NCBI RefSeq assembly: GCF_033115175.1
Contig: NC_084847.1
Span: 43,695,905-43,759,904 of the forward strand
DNA: 64,000 nt
Origin: Lepus europaeus
Lineage: Eukaryota > Chordata > Mammalia > Lagomorpha > Leporidae
Direction of reading: 5' to 3'
Below, in pieces: positions 20,605-31,940 of this stretch (position 1 is its first letter; each line of letters opens with the position of its first letter). A program made the position numbers and the translations under genes. Under the pieces are notes generated by a model that did no database searches, was not told the DNA's origin, and saw only the letters and a list, made by a program, of their open reading frames with translations.

Positions 20605-23123
20605 TGCATTTTTCTTTTTTTTTCAGAGAAGGGGATTACTTTAGCACAGTCTGTGGGTCTATGGGAAAACCGAACAGAAAGACAGAGCGCTCCTTGTGTC
20701 TCTTCCTCCTCTGTGCCAGCATCGGGCAGTGGGGTGGTCCCCAGGGCACACAGGTCACCCTGGCACTGGGTGTTCTGTGGGCCCAGACAGAAACCATGTG
20801 TGGCCACTCTGTGGCATCACACGCTGCAGTCGCCCTCGGCCCTCGGTCCACTGACCTGCCCCCTTGGCCTCAGAGTCACTGCCTTTCAGGGATGCCAGGC
20901 AGCCAGGAGCCCCTGGAGCCATAGGCATTCATGGGGCTGTGCTGTTAACACTCAGGGAGGCCAGGAGACCCCCAGAGAGACTGGGCACCAGCAGCCCACT
21001 CCCAGCTGGGGTCTCCAGGGCAGAACAGGTCACCAGGAGAGGGCCAGGGGAGCCTCACCTGCTCTGGGTTTCCAGGGCCACCCTGGATCAGGCCCTCCCA
21101 CTGTGGTGGCCATAGGAGCAGCTGGCCACTGGTCAGCCATGAGTGGGCAGTGGTCTCGGGCTTCCCTGTGCTGTTTCTCCCTCGCCCCAGGCTCTCCTGT
21201 GCTCGACCACCCCATTGAGGGCCCAGGGGTTCCTGGAGGTGCCGCCAGTACTTGCGCCCTCTGTCCCCCAGGCAGGCACAGAGGCGGCCCCCGGCTAGAA
21301 AGAAGCTCCAAGTGTCCTGGGCAGGTGTTGCTGGGGAGGGTAAAGACCACGGGGCAGGAGAGACCATGTCCGAGGAGAGGAAGGCATGGCCATGGGACAG
21401 AGGCAGGCATGGCCATGGAGGGAAGGGCTTCCAGCTTGGAGCCGAGCTGGTGCAGGGTGGGGGCTAGGGTTAAGGGGTCACGAGGGGCTTCAAGCCCAGC
21501 TGGGAGACCCAAGGCCGGGTAGGGGTCAGTAGTCCAGGGAAAGTAAGGCAAGAGACAGTGGCGGACCAGGAGGCCCAGAGGATCCTGGGTAGGACCCTTG
21601 GGCCATGGGCATGAAGAATTCCTGAGAGGCCACTCAGGGGGCAGGACCGGGGGCTCCATCAGCCCAGGATGTGGGAGTGGCAGCCACCACCTCCACCTCC
21701 CACTGGGCCCGAGCCAGCAGCAGGAGGAGCCACAGGTCAGGGCAGTGCCAGGCCTAGGTCACGGTCAAGGGTGCCCGTGGGGACACCAGGGGCTGGGGTC
21801 ACCGCAGGGGCCTCTGTGGCCTTGAGAGCCTGCTGACATGTGCCAGCCTCCGTGCACAAGGGAAAGGGCTTCGAACCCTACATTTGTTTCCCAGAAAACA
21901 AGACACAGTGCAACAGGCCCAGAGGAAGCCAAGAACATTCCTCAGTCCCCCAACGGCCAGGTCTCTGCTCCCCCGCTGTGGCTGAGTTCCTGGGCCTTTC
22001 AGGAGGGGTTGGCTGGGCCCAGCCAGGCACGTCCTCAGCCCTTGTTGCCCCGCCTCTGTCTCTGCCAAGGCCACTGATTTCACAGCTTCCTCAGGGTCCA
22101 TCCAGACCTGTAAACCCTCACCCCGTCCAGGCCCCATGGGAGCAGTCCCAAGGCCTCAGGGCCGCAGTCATTCCCCTGCCTGCTGCCCTTGCTGTCCCTG
22201 GGCCCTGACCAAGAGGAGCCAGGGTGGGGGCTGCACTCATCTCTGATTTCCTCCAGCAGGGCGCAGGGTGAGGCCACGCCCAGCCAGCTGTCTGCTCTCC
22301 TGGTTTGAGACCAAGGGCCTCTGGGCAGCCGAGTATCTGCACCACATGTGGCCAGGTGATGGGTGCCCCCTCCAGGGAGGGCCTGGGAAGAGTGAGGCCT
22401 ATAGCAGAGGCTGCTGCTCCCCCCTCAACACACCCCAGCCTTAGCTACACAGAGTCAGCCCTGGACCCTGGCCACCAACCTGGCCGCAGCACAAGCCACA
22501 AGCCACCGTGCCATGACTGACATGACTTCCCACCTCTACCTCGACTTCCAGCGTCCAGAAAGAGCTCCCTAAAGCAGGTGTCGGATGCCACTGGCACCCA
22601 ACTAGCAGCTCTCAACAGCCACCCCCACCCCGACTCGCAGCTCTTGGCAGCCACCCCCTCACCTGGTCACCAGACCCCAGGAACGGCCCTCCCAGCCTAG
22701 CTCCTCCGTACCCACCTCAGTCTGCTGGGAGTCATGTCCCCCCACCCCCTCTCCCTTCCCAGCCTCCCCCTCAGTGCTTGGCGTCTGACCCGCGAATGCA
22801 GGGGCTGTGATGGCCTTGGTGGCTGACCCCAGGGGGCTCCAGCAAAGGATGGACGAATGATCAAATGAAGAAGTGAAGGGACCCTCACTCAGCCGCTTCC
22901 TCCCTGTCCTGCTAGGATGCCCTCGCCTGGGTCTTGTCCTCTCTCTCCCACCGGCAGGCCCCATTTATGGGTTGGATGAGGCTCAGAGAAGGTGTCAGAG
23001 TGGGTGAGGAAGGCAGGGGCGCAGCCTGGCACCGAGCAGGCCCAGACCCCACCCCCATGCTGCAGGGTTCATCTCCACCAGACCCACAGTCCCAGACACC
23101 CCATGCCTGCATTCTTCTTTTCT
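20605..23123 (-). other. 2.5-kb G+C-rich segment inserted in an old L1
   Basis: The antisense L1 text stops near 20,604 and resumes at 23,124. The intervening segment is G+C-rich and begins and ends with a 16-base direct repeat with two mismatches (TGCATTTTTCTTTTTT at 20,605-20,620; TGCATTCTTCTTTTCT at 23,108-23,123). A run of T next to the left copy would be an A tail for a minus-strand transcript. No protein family is recognised; some plus-strand pieces have collagen-like Gly spacing (GHPGSGPP), and a MIR-like bit may lie near 22,960-23,020. It could be a retrocopy of a non-coding or 3'UTR-rich RNA, or a captured genomic piece. Confidence 0.45.
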
Positions 23124-23565
23124 TATCTTGGTCATTCCAGCCACAAGTTTGTTGTGTTTCTTGATATTTTCAAGAAAACAATTCTTCATTTCACTGGACA
23201 TTTGTATTTTTTAGACTCTATTTCATTTGTTATTTTTCTATCATGGATATTTCTATTCTTTTACTAATTTTTGTTTTGTTCTTACTTTTCATGGTATTTG
23301 AGATGCTTTGTTAGGTTGTTTATTTGAAAATTTTGCTTTAAAAAATCTAGTTGCTTCTTACTATACATTTGTTATTATTGCTTTTGCTGTGTTCCCAAGA
23401 TTTGAGATTTTGTGTCTCCAATATTGTTTGTTTGTTTCAAGATAGTTTTAGACTTGACTTCTGATTTCTTCAATGATCTGTTGTTCATTTCACAGAGTGT
23501 TGTTTACGGGCCATGTTTTTGTGTAATTATCCAAACAGAAGAATCTTATTCCTTTGTGGTCAGAC
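23124..23565 (-). mobile_element. Old L1 ORF2 fragment (antisense), continuation
   Basis: A+T-rich sequence matching antisense L1 in style ('gcttttgctgtgttcccaag', 'tcctttgtggtcagacatga'), resuming after the G+C-rich insert. Confidence 0.6.
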
Positions 23566-23569
23566 ATGA

Positions 23570-25395
23570 ATCACTGTTGCTGCTCTGCCACTGTCCCCAT
23601 GGTCTGTGGTCTGCACTTCTTTCTGGCTCTCTCAGCAGAAACCACCACCACTGCCCTGGAATCACAATGGCTTCACTTCCTCCCCCTTTTCCTCCACTTC
23701 TTGCTGAGCCACTTTCTTCCTAGCACTCTGACCTTTGTCTCTGTCCAGCAGCAGGAGCCCTTCATCCTGGGTGGCCTGGTTGCGCCGCTTGGCTTTTCTG
23801 CTAGCGGTTACTCCAGGACCCTCCTGATGGTGACCACAGCTCCGCCGCCTTTACCCTGGATCCCAGACTCCTGCGTGCAGACCCCGACCCTCTTCCTCCC
23901 TCACTTCCTAGAGGGAGACAGCTCCTGTGTGATCCCCCAACCTTGCGCTCCAGTAGCTCTGCCTAACTGCAGCCCCATGATGCGGGAGGCACCCTTCAGG
24001 TGGCACAGAAGAAGTGGTGAACAAGGTATGGGTCAGCCTGGTGGGTCAGCTGTCCAGCCGCTTGCACCAGTATCGCAGCACTGACAGAGGCTGGAGGGCG
24101 GCCCATCCGGGTGGCAGGACAGAGCAGGGTGCAGGAGGCCCCAGGCCAGGCCGCTGAATCATGCCTGGCTCCTGGGACAGCAAGCCAACTGAGGGAGCGA
24201 ACTTGGTCCCTGGGCCACTGTGACCTGCAGCATCTGGCCAACTCCCACCCAGATAAGAGGTTTTAAAATCAAAGATAGGAAAATCAGAGAAAGTTACCCT
24301 TTCCCACAGCCAGCTTGTCAATGGTATACACGTGAGTGTACAACCAAAAATAGACAGAAAAGCAAACCCAAGTTGCCAGTGACCAAGATGACTCCTACAA
24401 AAAAAAAATGAAAGTAACTTATGGCAGGACTCTGTTTCATCTGATAGAATTCAGAAGCAGGAAAAAAAAAGACCTTTTAAAAATGCAGAGAATATTAAAA
24501 ACATGCATTTGAAGAAATCAGCATTTCTAACTGAAGTGAGCCAAAAGGAAAATTATGCTGGCATGAAATTTAGTAATCCACCATCTCCTACTGTTCTTCC
24601 AGAGCCTCCTAGTCACTGGATGGGAAGCCCTGTTGAAAATTCCAACCAAAATGGGGAGCTGATAGCGGTGTACTTGAAAACACTGCTGAAATGCAAACTT
24701 AAGATTTCAGATTTCAATACATATGTAAAACATAGTTTTTTCCCAACTCCCTGGACTCTTGGAAGTTGGTACAGATCTGGAAAGCTGCCTTGTTGCTTTG
24801 TAAGAGTACAAACAATGAGTTTTAAAAGCTATATATAAACAGCTTGCATTATATTTTGTATTTTGTCAATACTGTATACCATGTATTATGTGTATATTGT
24901 TCATATTTGAGAGGTGCATTATAGTTTTGTTATGAAAGTATGTATTTTGCTCTGCCCACATGGCAGGTGATTTGTGTGTATATATACATATATTTATAAT
25001 ATTATATGTTATAATATATATTTTCTATAGATAATGGAAAAATTTTAAGGGTACTAAAGCACATGGAAGACCAGTTTATTTGCTCAAGGTACTGAGAGTT
25101 TACCAAGAAACAGCTGTCAAATCTCAAGGTGAAGATCCAAACGTGAATAGTTTACTAATGCACTACTGAAGATTAAATCTGTAGCACAATCATTGTAAAC
25201 AATGGAGTTTGTCTTTATTTAAATTGTTTGCTACCTTCCAATGTATAATTACTGGAAAAATTCCTCTCCCTATTTCTACCAAATTTAGTTTCTTGTTTTT
25301 GGTACATATGCATTATTCAAATTTAAGATGCCTCTAATTTTAATGCCAACAAAATCTGTTATAATTAAATTTTAAAGTAATAATAATTTGGCTTT
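23570..25395 (+). pseudogene. PNRC1: PNRC1 processed pseudogene (proline-rich nuclear receptor coactivator 1)
   Basis: The coding part spans about 23,728-24,702, some 325 codons against 327 in human PNRC1, with no intron. In order it shows the N-terminal region (EPFILGG.VAPLGFSASGY, MVTTAPPPLPWIPD, TLFLPHFLEGD), a GQL-S-R-HQY segment in the middle, [10 protein letters not shown], then [17 protein letters not shown], the SH3-binding motif [17 protein letters not shown] and the nuclear-receptor box LKTLL. Damage: the start codon reads CTG, there are frameshifts and stops in the middle (about 24,020-24,500), and a one-base deletion sits just before the original TAA at 24,700-24,702. The A+T-rich sequence to about 25,395 looks like the parental 3'UTR. 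The parent gene acts as a nuclear-receptor coactivator; this copy cannot make it. Confidence 0.88.
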
Positions 25396-26350
25396 CCCCC
25401 TTTAAACTAGTCTTGACTTTTTGTGTGTGACTGTTCTGTGTGTGACCATGAGATGATTTTGTGTGACTGCATTTTTAATTTCCCATTTTACTGGCTATGT
25501 CCTTGTTCTTATACTGATGATCCTTCCTCTACAAAATTCAGAGCAACAATTTAATATTTCTATATCTCTGAGGAGGAATTGCCCATCTCACAAGTGGAAA
25601 TGGTAGTGGATAAAGAAAAACTGGTTAGTTTATGACTGAGGATATATTTTACATGTAAACTTTTTCATGAAATATTATTTGAATTAATATATCATGCAGT
25701 TTTCAGTAGAAGACAATGATGCCTACTTTGTTTTATTACATTAATCTTGAGTGGTGGTACTTACACTAAAAAAAGTATAGCTGATGCTGAAACAGTGGGT
25801 GGAGATTTTAGAGGCTTGCTTAAAGATCAGCATGGCAGTTCAAACTTCATTCTCAATATGTTTCCAACTCAGAAATTCTAAAATACACTTTCTATAAGGT
25901 TTCACTTATGCAAACCAAAAGTTTGTCTCAAAGGAGAAAACTTTTCTAAGTGGGCAATATTTAGTTATTAAAATAAAAAAAAATTGTTAAATGGGTACAT
26001 ACTTGCATATGATTCTTAAGGTCGAATTCATGAGAAAGGTGCTACTGGAGGTGTTTTAGGTCTTAATTGGCTCCCAGAAGGAGAGTGAAGACTTTTTAAC
26101 TTTTTGTGTGGTAGACAGTATGGGCAGAAGGTTAGAATTGCTGTTAACTTGATGAACAGTGACAAGAGGGTAGGATGATTTGCATTATGTAGATGTACCA
26201 CAAATTTGTGTAATAGCAATGTATGCTATCTTGTACTCATAGCTCAAGCCTGAAAACCAATTCTTTGTCCCTGGATATAACATGCTTGTTCTTATAGAGG
26301 GAGATTAAGCTGTACTTTAATATTATATATTAAATGATTAGGAGGTTATA
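25396..26350. other. Gene-free A+T-rich stretch
   Basis: No gene is recognised. An A run after ATTAAAATA at about 25,967-25,984 may mark the end of an insertion. Part of the upstream half of the V1R pseudogene may lie here in unrecognisable form. Confidence 0.4.
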
Positions 26351-26720
26351 TTCCAATATGACAATATCCACATCCAAGGATGTCTTACTTGTAGGAGTCA
26401 TGCTGTTTTCAAGTATGCACATGGTGATTCTTTTGTCCGGACTTCAGAGGAGGTCCCACCACCTGGGCAGCATGAGCCGCCTCTGCCCAGCAACCTTCCC
26501 AGAGTAAAAGGCCACCCAGACCATCCTGCTGGTGAGTGCCTTTGTGGTCACCTACCACCTTAACCTCATCATCCTGTCTATCTCAGTCCATGTGTGGTGG
26601 ACATACAGCAAAGTCTGAGTATCTGGAAGTTAGTATTTAATGCTTATGCTATGGTTAGTCCTGTGGTGCTGCTCAGTTCTGATAAAAGAGTAATCAATAT
26701 TCTGAAAAGCACACAATGTA
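26351..26720 (+). pseudogene. Vomeronasal type-1 receptor (V1R) pseudogene fragment
   Basis: One frame from 26,352 reads through a TM5-like end (DVLLVGVMLFSSMHMVILL), a basic loop with the V1R-style HH-L pattern (RRSHHLGSMS), then ATQTILLLVSAFVVTYHLN, which fits V1R TM6. After a frame change comes a TM7-like piece (AYAMVSPVVLL.SDKR), matching the PTVSPFVL..D.R pattern of the family. In-frame stops at 26,505 (TAA) and after the TM6-like part, plus a frameshift, show it is dead. V1Rs are pheromone receptors of the vomeronasal organ. TM1-4 are not recognisable. The call rests on motif resemblance. Confidence 0.6.
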
Positions 26721-27799
26721 AGAGCCACTAATGTTTACTAATATTGTGATGAGATATTTTTCTTGAAAAATATATTCTAATGCAATTAAGTTATTCAGTA
26801 GCATAAGATTATTTTTTATTTCTGTAAGAGGAACATTCCTTATTTCATATATACAGTTTTAAGAGCAAAATGACACTTTATCAGATTAAAATGAAGTGCA
26901 ATTATTTGATAATATCTTAATAGTTTTTAAATTTGATACCTCAAGGATTATCAATTCTTTACTTCAGTGTAAATCATAGTTTGATGCATATCATGTATCA
27001 TCTTATTTCATTTTCTTTACTGTAGAAAAATATTTCTTCTTGACAGGTAGGTTTAGAAAGCTCCTATTGGTAATCAAATCTCTGTGTTTATTTTTGATTA
27101 TGTTTTATTCGTCTTGGTCCATTAACTAGATTTTACATAAGGATCCAACTCTAGCTCAAATAATTGCTTTTGGCATGATTAATTTTATGTCTGTTTTACA
27201 GCACCATACAAGTTGTTAAAAGGATTATTTTAGTCACCTCTGTGAATGATCTCTGTATTCCTCGTATTGTTTCTAATTTTTTTCTCCCCTGATGTTATGA
27301 AGTGTGATTATGTATACTTTTGTGTCTTTTTGACACAACGCCTTTTGTAATTCAAGAGTTTGTAAGCATAGAGTCTTTTAAATCATCCATGTTTGGATAT
27401 TTCAATCTTCTTGCTAACCTTCATGTTTTTGTAACTGTGCACTTATTTGCTATAGCTTTATATCCCAGCGCTATATTTAACCGGATCCATTGTTCTCAAT
27501 ATGCTTGCTCACCAGCCCTCTTACCATCCCTGTGCAGTTCTCACCCATGTTTTATATTTACTTTATTCATAATATTTTCACCTCTTCACTTTCTCATTAC
27601 TTTTCTATACATAGTTTATAATCTTGCAACTTGTTCTTTCCACATTATTTTGGTTTCCTATTTTCTCACTATATGGACTTAAATATTTTAAGGATAACTC
27701 CTATACGTAGAGTTATGTGAAAGGAAATTTTTAAAGGCCCAAATTCTGGTACCTTATTTCCAGAGTGAAAACTAAACTATATATATATATATTTTTTTT
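26721..27799. other. Gene-free A+T-rich stretch
   Basis: No gene is recognised; a plus-strand frame at 27,320-27,682 (120 codons, hydrophobic) has no family resemblance. A short TA run lies at 27,779-27,792. Confidence 0.45.
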
Positions 27800-28028
27800 C
27801 TGCTTTCCAAATATTTATTTGAGAGGTAGAGTTACAGAAAAAGTGAGGGAGAGACAGACAGGTCTTTATCTGCTGGTTCACTCCCCAGATGGCTGCAATG
27901 ACCGAGCTGGGTGGATCGGAAGACAGGAGCCAGGAGCTTCTTCCAGGTCTCTTAATGTGGGTGCAGGGGCTCAAGTACTTGGGCCAACGTCCACGGCTTT
28001 CCCAGGCCATACCAGAGAGCAGTTCTTC
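27800..28028 (-). mobile_element. CSINE, 3' half only, joined to the CREB1 pseudogene
   Basis: The plus strand shows the tail and body of an antisense C repeat ('atttatttgagaggtagagt', 'tgctggttcactccccagat', 'gctttcccaggccataccag'), but it stops inside 'agagagc' and passes straight into CREB1 sequence. The tRNA-like head is missing. Both parts read in the same (minus) direction. Confidence 0.85.
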
Positions 28029-28742
28029 ATTAGACAAACCTCTCTCTTCCATGCTGCTTCTTCGGCAGGCTGTGTAGGAAGTGCTGGGAAGGAAGCCATA
28101 ACAACTCCAGGGGCAATGGTGCTAGTGGGTGCTGTGCGGATCTGGTATGTTTGTACATCTCCAGAAGCAGCTTGAACAACAACTTGGTTGCTGGGCGCTA
28201 AGATCTGTTGTCCATCCATGGTCTGTGCATACTGTAGAATGGTAGTACCCGGCTGAGTGGCAGCTGCATTGGTCATGGTTAATGTTTGCAGGCCCTGTAC
28301 CCCATCGGTACCATTGTTAGCCAGTTGTATTGCTCCTCCCTGGGTAATGGCAATATACTGTCCACTGCTAGTTTGGTAAATCAGAGTCGGCATCGTTACA
28401 GTGGTAATGGCAGGTGCTGAAGTCTCCTCTTCAGATTTCTCTTCTTCAATCCTTGGCACTCCTGGTGCATCAGAAGATAAGTCATTTAAAATTTTCCTGT
28501 AGGAAGGCCTCCTTGAAAGAATTTCCCTTCGTTTTTGGGAATCAGTTACACTATCCACTGACTCCTGTGAATCTTCACTTTCTGCAGTAGTTGAAATCTG
28601 AACTGTTTGGACTTGTGGAGACTGAATAACTGATGGCTGGGCCACCTGAATAACTCCATGGACTTGAACTGTCTGCCCATTGGGCAGTTGTACTAATGTT
28701 ACAGTGGGAGCAGATGATGTTGCATGAGCTGCTGGCAGTTAC
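28029..28742 (-). pseudogene. CREB1: CREB1 processed pseudogene, truncated at both ends
   Basis: One uninterrupted minus-strand frame from about 28,742 encodes the middle of CREB1 across several parental exons with no intron. It has the Q1-side piece (AAHATSSAPTVTLVQLPNGQ), the kinase-inducible domain with the RRPSYRK phosphorylation site, the glutamine-rich Q2 region, and the start of the basic region up to LMKN. It lacks the 14-residue alternative exon, as in the 327-residue isoform. Only scattered substitutions are seen (for example R to W and R to C before LMKN). The leucine zipper and most of the basic region are replaced by SINE sequence, so it could not bind DNA as CREB does. Few changes suggest a fairly recent copy. 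Confidence 0.9.
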
Positions 28743-29360
28743 TTATTTCTGATGCATCGGTATATCAAAACTGAGATTTTCAGTCACTTCATTTCTATTG
28801 TTTATTTCACTTATCTGTGGCAATGTTGTACAAGGCACATGGGTTTAATATCTTTTTGTCACCCCTATCAAGATGGGGCATTGGCTTCTTGGTTGACTGC
28901 TTCTCTGGCTCATTCTCTGGATTCACTCTCATATCTTGGAAGTTGTAACTTGTTCCTTCCAAGCTGATTTGCCATTTTAAGAATTTTTGTTATTTTCCTG
29001 TGTTAAGCCTTTCTATATTAAATTTTTTAAAGATAATAATTTGCCCAAAAAGCACAAATATCAGCACTGCACATGTGAATAAAATATGTTACATGGTATT
29101 TTTGGCACATATATGAGAATTTTTGTAAAAAATATTTCTTCATTTGAAACACCCTAATATTCTATATTTTAAAATAATTTATAGAAAGTGCTTATTTATT
29201 ATTAGTTGAATATCATTCTATATTTGCTCATATCTTTGAAATGATAGCACTCAGGGCAGAGAATAATTGCTACACATAGACATTTCTTTTTTAAAAAACA
29301 CTAAGCTAGTGATGGTATGATTATTTACCTGAGCTCAATTCTTTCCACATTCTTTTTTAT
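28743..29360. other. Gene-free A+T-rich stretch
   Basis: No recognisable feature. Confidence 0.5.
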
Positions 29361-29708
29361 TTTTTAAAGATTTATTTTACTATTTTATTTTTTAATTTAT
29401 TTGACAGGTAGAGCTAAAGACAGTGAGAGAGAGACAGAGAGAAAGGTCTTCCTTCTGCTAGTTCACTCCCCAAATGGCTGCTACAGCCGGCACTGCACCA
29501 ATCTGAAGCCAGGAGCCAGGTGCTTCTTCCTGGTCTCTCACACGGGTGAGTGCAGGGGCCCAAGCACTTGGGCCATCCTCCACTTCCCTCCTAGGACACA
29601 GCAGAGAGCTGGACTGGAAGAGGAGCAACCGGGGCTAGAACCTGGTGCCCATATGGGATGCTGGCACTGGAGGCAGAAGATTAACCAAGTGCAGCACGGT
29701 GCCAGCCC
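29361..29708 (-). mobile_element. CSINE
   Basis: Antisense C repeat with an A/T-rich tail complement, GA run, 'ctagttcactccccaaatgg', 'cagcagagagctgg' and the tRNA-like end 'cacggtgccagcccc'. Confidence 0.9.
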
Positions 29709-29972
29709 CTGTTTTGCTATTTTAAAGACAGGAATACAGAGAGAGGGAGAGAGGTCAGTCATCCATCCTCTGGTTCACTACTCAAATGGCTGGAGATGAG
29801 CCAATCCAAAACTATGAACAGGACCTTAGTCTGGGTTCCCATGTGGGTGCAGGGGTCATGGGTACTTGGGCCATCCTCCACTGCTTTCCTAGGCACATTA
29901 GCATGGAGCTGGAATAGAATTGGATCAGTTGGGACTTGAACTGGGACCCATATATACTATAGCACTGGCCCC
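29709..29972 (-). mobile_element. Second, more diverged CSINE in tandem
   Basis: Starts 'gctattttaaagacaggaat', has GAGAGAGGGAGAGAGG, 'ctctggttcactactcaaat', 'gggacttgaactgggaccca', and ends 'tagcactggcccc'. It abuts the previous copy in the same orientation. Confidence 0.75.
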
Positions 29973-30235
29973 TCTCCATGTTCTTTGCCAAGCTTGTTTA
30001 TCAGCACTCTGTTAATGGTAAAAATAATCTGATTTTTTCATATAATTCAGCAGATAATTAAATGAAACTTAAAAGAACTTGGCCTGTGGCTACCTAGCAC
30101 TTGTTTGTTATGTGTTTTTGTTGGCTTCTGTTGTCATTTTTCAGTGCCTAGAAAAAGGTGCTCTGTTCAGTTTCTGTTGTTAAACATTGAAAGGCAGACC
30201 TTTCCATTCACAATATTTTTATCTTTATTTTTATT

Positions 30236-30582
30236 TTTTATTGTTTAAAAGATTTATATATTTGAAAGTCAGAGTTAGAGAGGAGAGGCAGAGAGAGAGA
30301 GAGAGAGAGAGAGAAATATGAAGGTCTTCCATCCACTGGTTCACTCCCCCAAATGACCACAATGGCTGGAGCTGTGCCATACAAAGCCAGAAACTGGGGG
30401 CTTCTTCCAGGTCTCCCACATAGGTGTAGAGGCACAAGAACTTGGGCCACCTTTGACTGCTTTCCCAGTCCATAGCAGAGAGCTGGATCAGAAGTGGAGG
30501 AGCCAGGACTCAAACTGGCACCCATATGGGATGCCAGCACTGCAGGTGGTGGATTTACCTGCTATGCCGCAGTGCCAGCCCC
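30236..30582 (-). mobile_element. CSINE
   Basis: Antisense C repeat with a clear GA run (30,288-30,314), 'ccactggttcactccccc', 'cccatatgggatgccagcac' and the end 'gccgcagtgccagcccc'. Confidence 0.92.
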
Positions 30583-31940
30583 ATTACCATCATTTTTAAA
30601 GATCTCAGAAGAATGCTGCTGGTATTTTGATTGGGTGCACGTGGGTAATATGGACATTTTGATGATATTAATTCATCTAATCCACGAACATGGAAGATTT
30701 TTCCATTTTTTGTGTCTTTTTTTAATGTTTTGTAATTTTCATCTCAAAGATCTTTGGACTTTGACTTCATTGGTTAATTTTATTCCATGGTATTTATTTT
30801 TTGGTAGCTGTTGTGAGTGGGATTGTTCTTAGAAGTTCTTTTTGTGCCAGGATATTTTTCTGTGTATTCAAAGGCTACTGATTTCTTGTGTTTTAGTTTT
30901 ATACCTGTCACTTTACCCAGCAGATTTATGAGTTCCAATAGTCTCTTACTGGAGTATTTGTTTCTCCTTTATGTAGAATTATGTCATCTTCAAATATGGA
31001 TAGTTTGTCTTCTCCTATCCAATTAGTATAATTTGATTTCTTTTTCTTGCCTAATGGTTCTGGCTAAAACATCCAGGATTATTGAATAGCAGTGGTGACA
31101 GCAATGGAACCAGGCATTCTTGTCTGGTTCCAGATTTTGGTGGGGATGCTTCCAACTTTTCCCCATTGAATAAGATGATAACTGTGGGTTTGTCATAAAT
31201 TGCATTGACTGAGTTGAGGAATATAATTTCCATATGCAATTTGTTTAAGGTGTTCAACGTGAAAGGATGTTTAGTTATATAAAATGTTTTCTCTGCATCT
31301 AATGAAATAATCACAAGGTTTTATTGTTCATTTTGTTAATGTGATGTACCACATTTACTAATTTGTGAATATTGCACCATCAGTGCATACCAGGGATAAA
31401 TCCCACTTGGTCTGACTGAACTTCTTGATGAGATGTTGCATTCTATTAGCTAGTATTTTGTAGAGGACTTTTGCATTTATGTTCATCAAGGGTATTGGTC
31501 TATTGTTCTTTTTATCTTTTGTTTCTTTTTTTCTGATTTAGGAATTACAGTGATTCTTGCTTCATAGAATAATCTTGGAAATCCCCCTTCCCTTTCAATA
31601 GTTTTGAATAGCTTGGGAAGAAGTAGAATTAGTTCTTCTTAAATGAGTGGTAGAATTCAGCAGAGAAACCATCCTGTCCTGCTTTCCTCAGCTCCTCTTT
31701 GTTGGGAGAGTCTTTATTACTGATTCAATACCCATCTTCGTTATTGGTCTCTTTCAGTTTTCTATGTCTTCATGACTCAATTTTGATAAATTGTATTTGT
31801 CAGAGAATCTACTCATTTCTTCTAGATTTGTTGGCAGATTGCTCTTTTTAGTAATTCCTGATGATTCTTTTTATTTCTGTGTTATCTGTTGTTGCATTTC
31901 CTTTTTAATCTCTGATGTGTGTGTGTGTGTGTGTGTATTA
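30583..31940 (-). mobile_element. L1 ORF2 fragment (antisense), reverse-transcriptase region
   Basis: The minus strand shows L1 reverse-transcriptase phrases: MIISLDAEKTF near 31,314, then YDKPTVIILFNGEKLEA and SGTRQECL near 31,150, and LSPLLFN just after. The order and spacing match ORF2 around its catalytic core, but stops and frameshifts are frequent. Both ends are truncated; it fades at a GT microsatellite (31,916-31,936). Confidence 0.85.

Noticed and set aside
20482-21522. 346-codon open frame in the G+C-rich insert, collagen-like pieces
   Set aside because: The frame starts in antisense L1 and only short bits show Gly spacing; no sustained Gly-X-Y run in any frame.
27971-28645. Functional truncated CREB1 gene
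   Set aside because: Intronless, both ends missing, no leucine zipper and fused to a SINE; a processed pseudogene fits better.
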